From the NCBI GenBank assembly GCA_937887565.1, contig CALABS010000061.1, forward strand, positions 124,001 through 188,000: a stretch of 64,000 nucleotides of DNA, given 5' to 3'. Position 1 is the first letter of the stretch. The number at the start of each line of letters is the position of its first letter. A program made the translations under genes and the position numbers. The notes under the pieces are model-generated. The model worked only from the letters and a program-made list of their open reading frames with translations. It did not search any database and had not been told where the DNA came from. The DNA is from an uncultured Rhodospirillaceae bacterium. Its GTDB lineage: Bacteria; Pseudomonadota; Alphaproteobacteria; Rhodospirillales; Magnetospirillaceae. This document shows positions 27,393-35,815 of the stretch, piece after piece.

Positions 27393-27923
27393 ATGAAGAT
27401 CGTCATCGCGACCGTCGCCGCCGTCCTGCTGGCCCTGCCGGCCTGGGCCCAGACGGCTGGGGGATCTGGTGGAGGCTCTGGCGGAAGTTCGGGCGGCATC
27501 GGCGCCACCGGCGGTGGGCCGTCGTCGTCGTCGCGGGCGCCGGGGCCGGGCATCACCGGCGATGCCGGCCCGGCCAACCGGCCGGAATCCAGTTCCCGCG
27601 CCACCGGCCCGGCCGGAACCGGCGACCGCACCGGCGCCGTGCGGCCCGAGAGCTTCTCGCACGGGGTCGGCCCCGGCGCCTCGGGCGAGACCGCCACCGG
27701 CGAGCTGGCCCGCCGGCCCGGCCTGACCGAACCGCCGCCGCTCCGGGGCGGGGACGCGATCACGGGGCCGGCCTCGCGCCCCGGGGCGGCCGCGCCGCCG
27801 CCCGATACCAGCCGGGGGATGGTGCCGCTGGGCCGCGAGGGGGTGCCGTCGGTGACGCCCGACCCGAGCCCGCCCGAGGCCGGCGAGGGCCCGACCGGGC
27901 GGCCGCTGGACCTGCCGCGATGA
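27393..27923 (+). CDS. Exported low-complexity Gly/Pro/Ser-rich protein
   Basis: A 176-residue protein with signal peptide MKIVIATVAAVLLALPAWAQ. AGGAGG precedes this ATG, which is nine codons inside the longest open frame. The mature part begins with a Gly/Ser tract, then semi-repeats of the form RPESSSRATGPAGTGDRTG and RPESFSHGVGPGASGETATG, and ends Pro-rich. It is predicted to be disordered, with no known domain. The signal peptide and absence of frame breaks support a real gene, but composition bias lowers confidence. Confidence 0.55.
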   Translation: MKIVIATVAAVLLALPAWAQTAGGSGGGSGGSSGGIGATGGGPSSSSRAPGPGITGDAGPANRPESSSRATGPAGTGDRTGAVRPESFSHGVGPGASGETATGELARRPGLTEPPPLRGGDAITGPASRPGAAAPPPDTSRGMVPLGREGVPSVTPDPSPPEAGEGPTGRPLDLPR

Positions 27924-28048
27924 AGATTACCAAATCGTAATGCCGCCGAAAGGGTACCGTAAGGTGGCCGCTGGCATCTTGGGGTCAACAGGGTTTGGAG
28001 AGGGTCGCACGACGGATTTAGCGCTCCCCGTCTTCCCTCTCCTCCTCC

Positions 28049-28190
28049 GGCGGTCCGAACTCCACCGCCAGACTTGGTGCCGCCGCCGTCCCCCGTGGCG
28101 ACGGCACGATCGGGAAACCGGCCTTTCCCCCCGGGCCGGCGCAGCGAAGAACGGCCCCCGCAGCTCGTCCCCCTGGCTGCGGGGGCTTTT
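28049..28190 (+). ncRNA. Candidate structured small RNA or regulatory leader
   Basis: Four non-overlapping stems in a row: GGCGGT/ACCGCC (28049-28069); GTGCCG..CGCC/GGCG..CGGCAC with one C-A mismatch (28077-28107); CCGGCC/GGCCGG (28118-28139); and the terminator stem GCCCCCGCAG/CTGCGGGGGC followed by TTTT. The 5' end is undefined. It could be an independent sRNA, the 3' UTR of the upstream exported protein or an attenuated leader of the response regulator. No named RNA family recognised. Confidence 0.4.
28154..28190 (+). terminator. Rho-independent terminator
   Basis: 10-bp perfect stem GCCCCCGCAG (28154-28163) with CTGCGGGGGC (28177-28186), a 13-base loop, then TTTT. It lies 33 bp before the response-regulator ATG. 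Confidence 0.8.
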
Positions 28191-28223
28191 CATTGGGCGG
28201 GCGACAGGAGTATCACTACCGCC

Positions 28224-28901
28224 ATGCGCATCCTGCTGATCGAGGACGACCAGGAAGCCGCCGCCTACATGGCCAAGGGCCTGAAGGAGGCGGGACACAC
28301 CGTTGACCACGCGGCCAACGGCACCGACGGGCTGTTCCTGGCCACCTCGGAACGCTACGACGTGATGGTGGTCGACCGCATGCTGCCGGGCCTGGACGGC
28401 CTGTCCATCATCCAGTCCATCCGCGCCGCCGGCAACGCCACGCCGGTCCTGGTGCTGTCGGCGCTGGGCAAGGTGGACGACCGCGTCAAGGGACTGAAGG
28501 CCGGCGGCGACGACTACATGGTCAAGCCCTATGCCTTCGCCGAGCTGTCGGCCCGCATCGAGGCGCTGGGGCGCCGGTCGGGCGGCGGCCAGGCCGAGAC
28601 CCGCCTCCGGGTCGAGGACCTGGAGATGGATCTCCTGGCCCGCACGGTGCAGCGGGCCGGCAAGGCGATCGACCTGCAGCCGCGCGAGTTCCGGCTGCTG
28701 GAATACCTGATGCGGCACGCCGGCCAGGTGGTCACCCGCACGATGCTGCTGGAGAATGTCTGGGAATACCATTTCGACCCCCAGACCAACCTGATCGACG
28801 TCCATATCAGCCGCCTGCGCCAGAAGGTGGACAAGGACTTCGACCCACCGCTGATCCAGACCGTGCGCGGCTCGGGATATTCGCTCCGTGCGGCCCGCTA
28901 G
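28224..28901 (+). CDS. OmpR/PhoB-type response regulator
   Basis: A 225-residue protein. The receiver domain (1-115) has the acidic pair D8/D9, phospho-acceptor D51 (VVDRMLPGLDG), S79 and K101 (YMVKPY). A winged-helix DNA-binding domain follows at about 130-222 (LQPREFRLLEYLMRHAGQVV, VDVHISRLRQKVD-type helix, TVRGSGYSL). It should bind DNA as a phosphorylated dimer. The gene overlaps the histidine kinase GTG start by 14 bases, so they form one operon and a cognate pair. It resembles the QseB/TctD group. Confidence 0.93.
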   Translation: MRILLIEDDQEAAAYMAKGLKEAGHTVDHAANGTDGLFLATSERYDVMVVDRMLPGLDGLSIIQSIRAAGNATPVLVLSALGKVDDRVKGLKAGGDDYMVKPYAFAELSARIEALGRRSGGGQAETRLRVEDLEMDLLARTVQRAGKAIDLQPREFRLLEYLMRHAGQVVTRTMLLENVWEYHFDPQTNLIDVHISRLRQKVDKDFDPPLIQTVRGSGYSLRAAR

Positions 28902-30276
28902 CCGTCCCGCCGCCCTTCCCAGCCTGCTGAAGTCCACCACCTTCCGGCTGGCGCTGTCCTATCTCGGCATCTTCACGGTGTCGGCGGTGGCGCTGTTGGC
29001 GCTGGTGTCGTGGAGCACCTCCACCTTCATCGAGTGGCAGGTGCAGGAAACCGTCGAGGCCGAGGCGGTCGGCCTGTCCGAGCAGTACCGCGAACGCGGC
29101 ATCAAGGGCCTGGCGGAAATCGTCGGCGAGCGCGCCCGTTCCGACACCGAACGGCGCACCGTCTACCTGCTAGTGTCGCCCCAGGACGAGCGCATCGCCG
29201 GCAACCTATTCGGCTGGCCGGCCGACGAGCTGGAGGTGGACGGCTGGCTGCGCTTCAGCATCGAGCGGGTCGGCGAAGGCCGCTTCGCCACCGAGGTCAC
29301 CGCCCGCAACTACACCCTGCCCGATGGCTACCGGCTGCTGGTCGGCCGCTCGCTGCACGACGCGAAGCGCGTCAAGTCGGCCATCAACCGGGCCCTGGCC
29401 TGGGGCCTGGCGCTGACCATCCTCCTGGGCATCGTCGGCGGCTACCTGACCAGCCGCCATCTGCTGCAGCGGGTCTACGCCATGAGCCGCACCGCCCGGC
29501 GCATCGTCGGCGGCGACATGACCAGCCGCATGAGCTCGTCGGGTGCCGGCGACGAGTTCGACCAGTTGGCCGAGACCTTCAACGAGATGATGGACCAGAT
29601 CGAGCGGCTGGTCGAAAGCATCCGCACGGTGACCGACAACGTCGCCCACGACCTGCGCACGCCCCTGAACCGCCTGCGGTCGCGCATCGACGTGGCGCTG
29701 CTGTCCGACACCGATGCGGCCGGCCTGCGCCAGACCCTCGAGGAGACCCAGGCCGAGGCCGACAACCTGTTGGCCACCTTCAACGCCCTGCTGACCATTT
29801 CCCACGCGGAATCAAGCACCGAGGGTTTCGAACTGGTGGATCCGGCCCGCCTGGCCGCCGACGCCGTCGAACTGTACGAGCCCCTGGCCGAGGAGAAGGG
29901 CATCGTCATCCGCCTCGACGCCGCGCCCGACCTCACCATCAAGGCCGAGCGCCACCTGCTGTTCCAGGCCCTGGCGAATTTGGTCGACAACGCCATCAAA
30001 TACACGCCGGCGGGCGGCACGGCGACCGTCACCGTGGCCGCCGCCCCGACCGGAGTCGCGATCACCGTCGCCGACAGCGGCCCCGGAATTCCGCCCGCGA
30101 GCCGCGAGGCGGTGCTCGACCGCTTCGTCCGCCTCGATTCCACCCGCTCGACGCCGGGCAACGGGTTGGGGCTGGCCCTGGTGGCGGCGGTGGCCCGCCA
30201 GCACGGCGCCGCCCTGACTCTCGGGGACAACGATCCCGGATTGCGCATCACCCTGGCCTTCCGGGCCGACAGCTGA
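28888..30276 (+). CDS. Sensor histidine kinase paired with the OmpR-type regulator
   Basis: A 462-residue inner-membrane kinase with a GTG start inside the end of the regulator gene. TM1 is about 25-45, a periplasmic sensor about 46-165, TM2 about 170-190, HAMP about 190-245 and HisKA about 245-310 with the H-box TDNVAHDLRTPLNRLRSR. The ATPase domain is about 350-460 with N-box LANLVDNAIKYT, G1 VADSGPGIPP and G2 GNGLGLALV. All kinase boxes look intact. The periplasmic domain has no recognisable ligand motif. Confidence 0.93.
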   Translation: MRPASRPAALPSLLKSTTFRLALSYLGIFTVSAVALLALVSWSTSTFIEWQVQETVEAEAVGLSEQYRERGIKGLAEIVGERARSDTERRTVYLLVSPQDERIAGNLFGWPADELEVDGWLRFSIERVGEGRFATEVTARNYTLPDGYRLLVGRSLHDAKRVKSAINRALAWGLALTILLGIVGGYLTSRHLLQRVYAMSRTARRIVGGDMTSRMSSSGAGDEFDQLAETFNEMMDQIERLVESIRTVTDNVAHDLRTPLNRLRSRIDVALLSDTDAAGLRQTLEETQAEADNLLATFNALLTISHAESSTEGFELVDPARLAADAVELYEPLAEEKGIVIRLDAAPDLTIKAERHLLFQALANLVDNAIKYTPAGGTATVTVAAAPTGVAITVADSGPGIPPASREAVLDRFVRLDSTRSTPGNGLGLALVAAVARQHGAALTLGDNDPGLRITLAFRADS

Positions 30277-30313
30277 CGCCCACGGCGACCGGCGGCGCCC
30301 GTAGCGTTCCGTC

Positions 30314-30370
30314 GTCATGCCCGGACTTGATCCGGGCATCATGGACCCCCGGGTCGAGCCCGGGGGTGAC
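30314..30370. repeat. REP-like paired palindromes (copy B)
   Basis: ATGCCCGGA-CTTGA-TCCGGGCAT (30317-30339), followed by the inverted unit CCCCCGGG-TCGAG-CCCGGGGG (30346-30366), with GTCAT and TGAC ends. It lies between convergent genes, as does copy A at 1250. Confidence 0.75.
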
Positions 30371-30407
30371 GATCGAGGCGGGTGAGTCCGTTCGGACGCG
30401 AACGGCT

Positions 30408-30770
30408 CTATCGCGGCGGCAGGTCGGAACGATCCTCGCGGCCCCCCCGCTTGGCCTTGGCCTTGGCCTTGGCCAGGCGGCGGGGATGCGGGCTCTCCTC
30501 GTCCTGATCGGCGAGCCCCGGGAACGACCCCTGGTTCTCGACCGCCTCCAGAGGCTCGACCGGCTCGGGGTGGTCGACGACCTCGCGGTCGGCGGCGGGG
30601 TTCGATTCCATGGCGACACCCGGGGTCGGTTCGGTGGTAAGCTCGGTGCGCGCCATCTGCCAATGGTCCTCGGCGCGTCCCTCGGGACGGCCTTCCCGCT
30701 CCCAGATGTGATAGGCACGCTCGCGTATCGTGGGCTCGGGAATCTCATTCATGGGGGCGTGGGCTCTCAT
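30408..30770 (-). CDS. DUF2934-domain protein
   Basis: A 120-residue protein. Residues 9-50 form the DUF2934 motif (IRERAYHIWEREGRPEGRAE then DHWQMARTEL), a short helical unit common in alphaproteobacteria and of unknown function. The rest is acidic and Pro/Glu-rich and ends in a Lys/Arg tail (KAKAKAKRGGREDRS) encoded by four tandem TTGGCC-type hexamers at 30451-30475. ATG 30770 has GGAG upstream; ATG 30752 is the alternative. It is divergent from the baeRF gene. Confidence 0.7.
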   Translation of the reverse strand: MRAHAPMNEIPEPTIRERAYHIWEREGRPEGRAEDHWQMARTELTTEPTPGVAMESNPAADREVVDHPEPVEPLEAVENQGSFPGLADQDEESPHPRRLAKAKAKAKRGGREDRSDLPPR

Positions 30771-30911
30771 GGGGCGGCTCCGTCGGGGTTCGGCCCTGGT
30801 GATCTGGCGCGGCACGACCCCGGTTTCACCCCGCCATTCCCGAACGCGCGCCGCCCGGAACAAAGCCGGTGGCGGCGTTGTTGGCATGCTCGTCACCCCG
30901 GGAGGCGCGCC

Positions 30912-32096
30912 ATGATCACCCGCGACGAGTTGGAGACCCTGATCAACACGGCGGCCACCCCCGCCGTCTCCATCTACACGCCTACCGACCTTCCGCCCCT
31001 GGCGGTGCGGCAGGACGCCATCCGTCTGGGCAACCAACTCTCCGAGGCCCGCGAGCGCCTGGTATCCTCGGGGTGCCGTGGCACCGATGCCGACCGCCTG
31101 CTGGCGCCCGCCCGCGCGCTGGTGGCGGACGATCGCTTCTGGGCCAACAACACCGCCGGCCTGGCGATCTTCCTGGCCGACGGCCTGCCGCCCCGCATCT
31201 GGCGGCTTCCGGCCAGCGTCGAGGAACTGACGGTGGTCGGGTCGCGCTTCCATGTGTCGCCGCTGCTGCGCATGGTCGAGGGCGAAACCGATTTCCACGT
31301 CCTTGCCATTTCGTCGAGCCGCGCGCGGCTGTTCCGGGCCGACCGCCTGACCATGCGCGACATCGCCGACACCGGCCTGCCCCAGGGAGTCGAGGACAGC
31401 GTGCGCGCCAATACCGACTATGAGCAGAACGCCAGCGCCAACCCCATGTCCGGAACCCGGTCGGGGCGGGGCGGCACCAGCGGAACGCCCGGATCGGTGC
31501 CCGCCGACCAGGCCATGGGGCCCAGCCCCGAGGACCAGCGGCGTGCCGAATTCATGCAGTATCTGGACAAGCTGGCCTCGGCCTTCGACCGCCGCTGGGG
31601 CACCCTGCGGGCCCCCGTGGTGGTGGCCGCGCTGGCCGAGGTCGCCGGGAATTTCATGGCGCGCTGCCGAGCCCGCAATATCCTGCCGACCGCCGTGCAG
31701 GCCAACCCCGAGGCGCTGAGCACCGAGGAGATTCATCGACGGGCCCTGGCGGTGGCCGCCCCCAGGCTGGCGGAAGGGACCGACGCCGCCATCGATCACT
31801 TCAACGCGCTTTACAACGACCGCTCGCCCCGCGCCAGCCTGGACCCGACGGACCTGGTCAGGGCCGCCCGCTGGGGACGGCTGGACACGCTGATCCTGGC
31901 CGAGGGCGAGCACCTGTGGGGCCGCTTCGATGAAGCCGCCGACCGGGTCGAAACACACCGTGCCCCCCAGGGCGGGGACGACGACCTGCTTGACATCGCC
32001 GCCCAGCAGACCCTGCTCAACGGCGGCGACGTGAGGATCGTCGAGCGGACCAACGTTCCGCGTGGCGCCCCCGCGGCCGGCATCATGCGGTATTGA
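30912..32096 (+). CDS. baeRF-type (bacterial eRF1-like) protein
   Basis: A 394-residue soluble protein. The N-terminal part (SIYTPTDLPPLAVRQDAIRL, NNTAGLAIFLADGLP) and the central FHVLAISSSRARLFRADRL strand-turn match the bacterial archaeo-eukaryotic release-factor domain families. These share the eRF1 domain 2/3 fold but usually lack the GGQ tripeptide, and none is visible here. A Ser/Gly/Thr-rich loop (about 175-205) and a C-terminal LDTLILAEGEHLWGRFDE follow. A ribosome-associated or hydrolytic role is proposed for the family but not established. GGAGG precedes the ATG. Confidence 0.7.
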   Translation: MITRDELETLINTAATPAVSIYTPTDLPPLAVRQDAIRLGNQLSEARERLVSSGCRGTDADRLLAPARALVADDRFWANNTAGLAIFLADGLPPRIWRLPASVEELTVVGSRFHVSPLLRMVEGETDFHVLAISSSRARLFRADRLTMRDIADTGLPQGVEDSVRANTDYEQNASANPMSGTRSGRGGTSGTPGSVPADQAMGPSPEDQRRAEFMQYLDKLASAFDRRWGTLRAPVVVAALAEVAGNFMARCRARNILPTAVQANPEALSTEEIHRRALAVAAPRLAEGTDAAIDHFNALYNDRSPRASLDPTDLVRAARWGRLDTLILAEGEHLWGRFDEAADRVETHRAPQGGDDDLLDIAAQQTLLNGGDVRIVERTNVPRGAPAAGIMRY

Positions 32097-32218
32097 CCGT
32101 CGACAGCTTACCGCGTGTCCGATCGCAAAAATTGAATGCTTCCAGGAAAAGTTGCGCGGCGGGCGAATTACGCCTATCGTCGAGAAAAAGAAGCATCCTG
32201 GACCGGGAGTATTCGAGC

Positions 32219-32443
32219 ATGCGGACCGTCCTTTCCGATGGTCGCGCCGCAGGCCCTTGCCTCACCCCTCGCGAAAAGGAAATCCTGTGGCTGCTGGGAG
32301 AAGGCCTTTCGAACAAGGCCATCGCCAACCGCCTCGCGGTCAGCGACGTCACGGTAAAGTCGCACCTTGGCAGGGCATTTCGCAAGCTGGGTGTGCAAAA
32401 CCGCTTGCAGGCTCTGCGCGTGGTAGTAGAGGAATTCATGTAG
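32219..32443 (+). CDS. Stand-alone LuxR/GerE-type DNA-binding protein
   Basis: A 74-residue protein made of almost nothing but the GerE helix-turn-helix (LTPREKEILWLLGEGLSNKA, VTVKSHLGRAFRKLGVQNRL). It has no receiver or ligand domain. GGGAG lies upstream of ATG 32219. The HTH resembles that of the response regulator at 35101, so it may compete for or share its sites, as other single-domain LuxR proteins do. The open frame continues upstream only from a TTG overlapping the baeRF end. Confidence 0.75.
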   Translation: MRTVLSDGRAAGPCLTPREKEILWLLGEGLSNKAIANRLAVSDVTVKSHLGRAFRKLGVQNRLQALRVVVEEFM

Positions 32444-32526
32444 CCTGTCGAAGTCATGGTTTTGCGGTCGCGAGACCTTTCCATGACGCTCGGCTAGGAG
32501 CATAATCCCCGGGACTTGGGGGAAGA

Positions 32527-35097
32527 ATGCTTGACGTCAAGGACCAGGCCGTCGATCACCTGACCGGCGCCCGTCGAGGGGGCGACCTGTTTCCGCACGG
32601 CATCATGATCTGGGGATCGATGTCGCTGTGCGTGCTCTTGACCCTGGGGTTGGCGTTCCTGGCGTGGCGGACGGGAGAGCGACCCGCCGTGGCCGCCCTG
32701 GTCCTCGGAGCCCTCCTCGCGGCGCTCCTGTCCATGACGGCCGTGGCCCGCCGGGCACGCCAGGCCGCACGGGCCAGGGACGAACAGATGTGCTTCATGG
32801 CCGAGGTCACCGGCGTCCTCAAGCGGGTCGAATCGGACGCCCGCACCGCCTGGCGGATGCTCAAGGACGAGAACTTCATCGACGGCTATGCCCTGTGGGA
32901 CGAAGAAGACAGGCTGGTCGATTATTCCGGCTTCCTTCCGCGCTACCTGCCCGAACTCGCCACCTGGGAACGCCCGACCGCCGAGCGGGTCGTGCATGCC
33001 CTGGTTGACGGCGGCCACGTGATCCTCCCCGACGGAATGGACGCCGACGAGGTGATCTCGCGGATGTGCATGATGCGACGGGAAGTCCCCGGCCTGCGCG
33101 AGATCGAAATGGCCGATGGCGAAGTCTTCATGGCCCGCACCGTCTCCCTGGGCGACCGGCGCCATGCCTGCATCTTCACCAACGTCACCGAATTGCGGTC
33201 ACGCGAACGGGAAAGCCGGGCCGCCGAGGCGCTGGGGCGCACCACCTTCGAGGCGGCGCCGCTGATGATGGTGCTGCTCGATCGCGACGAGACGCCGGCG
33301 GCGGTCAACCGCGCCTTCACCTCGACCCTCGGCTACACCCTGGAGCGCTTCCGCGAACTCGGTTGGCGCGGGATCATCCATCCCGACGATGCGTCCCGCG
33401 GCGAGGCCGGACAGGGAATCCTCCCATGGACGCCCGTGGTGATGCGCATCCTGGCGGCCGACGGATCGGTGGTGCGGGGGCAGGTGCGCTTCAGCCCGGT
33501 GCGCGACGCCTTCGGCAACCGGGAGGGCCGGTTGCTGGTCACCATCGAGGACCTGACCTTCCGCTGGGAGGCCGAGGAGCGCACCCGGTATCAGGCGTCG
33601 CTGCTCAACCAGGTCACCAACGCGGTGTTGTCCGTGGACCGCTGGGGACGCATCGTCTACGCCAACCGGGCCGCCCTGCGGCTGTTCCAGTGGGGCGGCC
33701 AGGTGCTCCAGGGGACTACCGTCGACCGCCTGCTGGGGCACGAGATCGCGCCCCACCTGGCCGAACCGCGCGCCGAGATCGAGGTGGAGGGGATCACTTG
33801 GTCGGGAGATCGGTTCCCAGCCAACGTCGCGCTGTCGCGCCTGACCGACGATTCCGGTCAGCCCGTGGGGACCGTCCTGGTGGTGACCGACCTCACCCAG
33901 CGCCGGGCCATGGACATGCAACTCATGCATTCGGCCCGCCTGGCGACGCTGGGTGAAATGTCGGCGAGCATTGCGCATGAATTCAACCAATGCCTGCACG
34001 TCATCCGTCTGGCCTCCGAGGCGCTGCGCATGGATCTCGCCGACGGCGCCCTCGACCTGGAGCGGGTGGGCAAGCGCGCCGACAACATCCTGTCGCAGGT
34101 GGACCGCCTGACCGAGATGGTCACCCAGATGCGGTCCATCAGCCGGCGTGATTCCAGCGCCGAAAAGCGCCCGTTCCTGCCGCGCACGGTATTGCGGTCT
34201 GCGACGCGGATGGTCGAATCGCTGATGGTGGCCGACGGCGTCGCCCTGGATGTCAGGGGCGACCTCGGCGACGCCACCGTCCTCGGGCATCCCGTCCGGT
34301 TGGAGCAGGTGTTGCTCAACCTGCTCAACAACGCCCGCGACGCCATCCACGACCGCGCCGCCGCAGGCGGCCCGGCGGGCGGAACCGTCCGCGTCATCTG
34401 CGACACCGACACCTCCAAGGGGCGCCTGTCGATCCGGGTGCAGGACAACGGCACCGGAGTCCCCGACGAGGTGGCGGCAACCCTGTTCGAGCCGTTCGTC
34501 ACCACCAAGGACGAGTCCCGCGGCTGCGGCCTCGGACTGCCCATCAGCCGGGGCATCGTGGCCGACATGGGCGGCCGCCTGACCTTCCGCAACCTGGAGG
34601 GCGGCGGCGCCGAATTCGAGGTCGAGCTTCCGCTCTCGCGATCCGTGCCCGTGACCGCCGTCGCCGCCGCCAACGCCGAGGCCGAGCACGACGATGATAT
34701 CGCGGTGGACGGCCGCCGCGTCCTTCTGGTCGACGACGAAGCGCTGTCGGTGATGATGGTGTCGGAATTCCTGGAACGGCAGGGCTATGCCGTGGAGACC
34801 GCCTATGACGGCCTGGAAGCCCTGTCCAAGCTTGAAGCCGACGTCTACGACATCGTCATCACCGACATCCGCATGCCCCGCATGGACGGAATACAACTGA
34901 TTCGCCGGCTGGAGGACCTCCAGCCCGGAACGCCGGTCATCGTGGTGACCGGTCACCTGAAGGAAGGGACCGAGGCCCAGTTGGGCGCCAGCGTGGTTGC
35001 GATCTTGGCCAAGCCTTTCCAACTGCTCGACCTTCGCCAGCAGATCGCCCGCGCGGAGGCCAGGCTGCCCGGCGACCACAATCCAGAAAGGGGGTGA
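32527..35097 (+). CDS. Hybrid sensor histidine kinase with PAS domains and C-terminal receiver
   Basis: An 856-residue protein. Two N-terminal membrane helices (about 27-75) are joined by a very short loop, so the input is probably cytoplasmic. PAS-like domains lie at about 100-220, 230-345 and 355-460. HisKA is at about 470-545 with H-box SASIAHEFNQCLHV, and the ATPase at about 560-700 (LLNLLNNARDAIH, VQDNGTGVPD, GCGLGLPISRGIV). The receiver is at about 730-850 (LLVDDEALSVMM, VITDIRMPRMDG, AILAKPF). It is followed four bases later by a LuxR-type regulator, its likely output. The trigger is unknown; no haem or flavin motif stands out. Confidence 0.92.
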   Translation: MLDVKDQAVDHLTGARRGGDLFPHGIMIWGSMSLCVLLTLGLAFLAWRTGERPAVAALVLGALLAALLSMTAVARRARQAARARDEQMCFMAEVTGVLKRVESDARTAWRMLKDENFIDGYALWDEEDRLVDYSGFLPRYLPELATWERPTAERVVHALVDGGHVILPDGMDADEVISRMCMMRREVPGLREIEMADGEVFMARTVSLGDRRHACIFTNVTELRSRERESRAAEALGRTTFEAAPLMMVLLDRDETPAAVNRAFTSTLGYTLERFRELGWRGIIHPDDASRGEAGQGILPWTPVVMRILAADGSVVRGQVRFSPVRDAFGNREGRLLVTIEDLTFRWEAEERTRYQASLLNQVTNAVLSVDRWGRIVYANRAALRLFQWGGQVLQGTTVDRLLGHEIAPHLAEPRAEIEVEGITWSGDRFPANVALSRLTDDSGQPVGTVLVVTDLTQRRAMDMQLMHSARLATLGEMSASIAHEFNQCLHVIRLASEALRMDLADGALDLERVGKRADNILSQVDRLTEMVTQMRSISRRDSSAEKRPFLPRTVLRSATRMVESLMVADGVALDVRGDLGDATVLGHPVRLEQVLLNLLNNARDAIHDRAAAGGPAGGTVRVICDTDTSKGRLSIRVQDNGTGVPDEVAATLFEPFVTTKDESRGCGLGLPISRGIVADMGGRLTFRNLEGGGAEFEVELPLSRSVPVTAVAAANAEAEHDDDIAVDGRRVLLVDDEALSVMMVSEFLERQGYAVETAYDGLEALSKLEADVYDIVITDIRMPRMDGIQLIRRLEDLQPGTPVIVVTGHLKEGTEAQLGASVVAILAKPFQLLDLRQQIARAEARLPGDHNPERG

Positions 35098-35100
35098 GCG

Positions 35101-35772
35101 ATGGAAATTCTGCTCGCGGACGATCATGCCATGGTGCGGGATGGGCTGGTGCCCTTCCTGGAGCGGCTTGAACCGGGCACCACGGTGATCGAGGCGTCCA
35201 ATCTTCCCGAGGCGATGGACGCCGCCCGTGCGGCCTCGGCCCTGGGGATGGCGGTGCTCGACCTCTACATGCCCGGCATGAACGGGCTTCAGGGCCTGGC
35301 CGCCATGCGGGCCGAATTCCCGACCCTGCCCATCGTCATCCTGTCCGGATCGACCAAGCCCGAGGACGCCTTCCAAGCCATCGAGCACGGCGCCAACGGC
35401 TACATCCCCAAGACGATGCGGGGCGAGACCATCATCGGCGTACTGCGCCTGGTGCTGTCGGGTGAGAGATACGTACCGCCGTTCCTGTTCGAACATCGCG
35501 AGGCCATGACCGGTGCGCCCGGCCATGGTGCCGCCGTGGACCCCAACTCGCCGGTGTCGCATCTCACCGCCCGCGAACGCGATATCCTCGACATGATCGT
35601 CGACGGCGCCCCCAACAAGGTGATCGCCCGCGCCCTCACCCTCCAGGAGGTGACGGTGAAGGCGCACCTTCGCAACATGTTCCGCAAGCTGGGTGTCTCC
35701 AACCGCACCGAGGCCGCCAAGGTGGCGATCGTCGCCGGCATGACCGGCCGCAAGAGCACCGAGAAGGCGTGA
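35101..35772 (+). CDS. NarL/FixJ-type response regulator
   Basis: A 223-residue protein. The receiver has LLADDHAMVRDG, D54 in AVLDLYMPGMNG, S in VILSGSTKPED and K in GYIPKTM. A GerE helix-turn-helix (LTARERDILDMIVDGAPNKV, VTVKAHLRNMFRKLGVSNRT) occupies about 155-215. GGGGGTGAGCG precedes the ATG. It is co-transcribed with the hybrid kinase at 32527. Confidence 0.92.
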   Translation: MEILLADDHAMVRDGLVPFLERLEPGTTVIEASNLPEAMDAARAASALGMAVLDLYMPGMNGLQGLAAMRAEFPTLPIVILSGSTKPEDAFQAIEHGANGYIPKTMRGETIIGVLRLVLSGERYVPPFLFEHREAMTGAPGHGAAVDPNSPVSHLTARERDILDMIVDGAPNKVIARALTLQEVTVKAHLRNMFRKLGVSNRTEAAKVAIVAGMTGRKSTEKA

Positions 35773-35815
35773 CCGGGAGCCGAGACCAGGGGATGGGGGC
35801 GGCGCGTGGCGACCG

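Larger units (their letters stand above)
27924..28223 (+). other. 300-bp intergenic region holding serial hairpins and a terminator
   Basis: No convincing coding frame. The first 110 bp carry no obvious motif. From 28049 there are four consecutive hairpins ending in an intrinsic terminator (see the ncRNA candidate). The last 33 bp lead to the response regulator start. Confidence 0.5.

Noticed and set aside
27940..28239. A 99-residue frame across the hairpin region
   Set aside because: It runs through the terminator stem and into the response-regulator start, has no ribosome site and resembles no protein.
30451..30475. Four tandem TTGGCC-type hexamers as a possible phase-variable repeat
   Set aside because: The 6-bp unit keeps the reading frame and simply codes alternating Lys-Ala; slippage would not switch the gene off.
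30599..30609. GGTTCGATTCC, resembling a tRNA T-loop
   Set aside because: No matching T-stem, anticodon arm or acceptor stem surrounds it, and it lies within the DUF2934 coding sequence.
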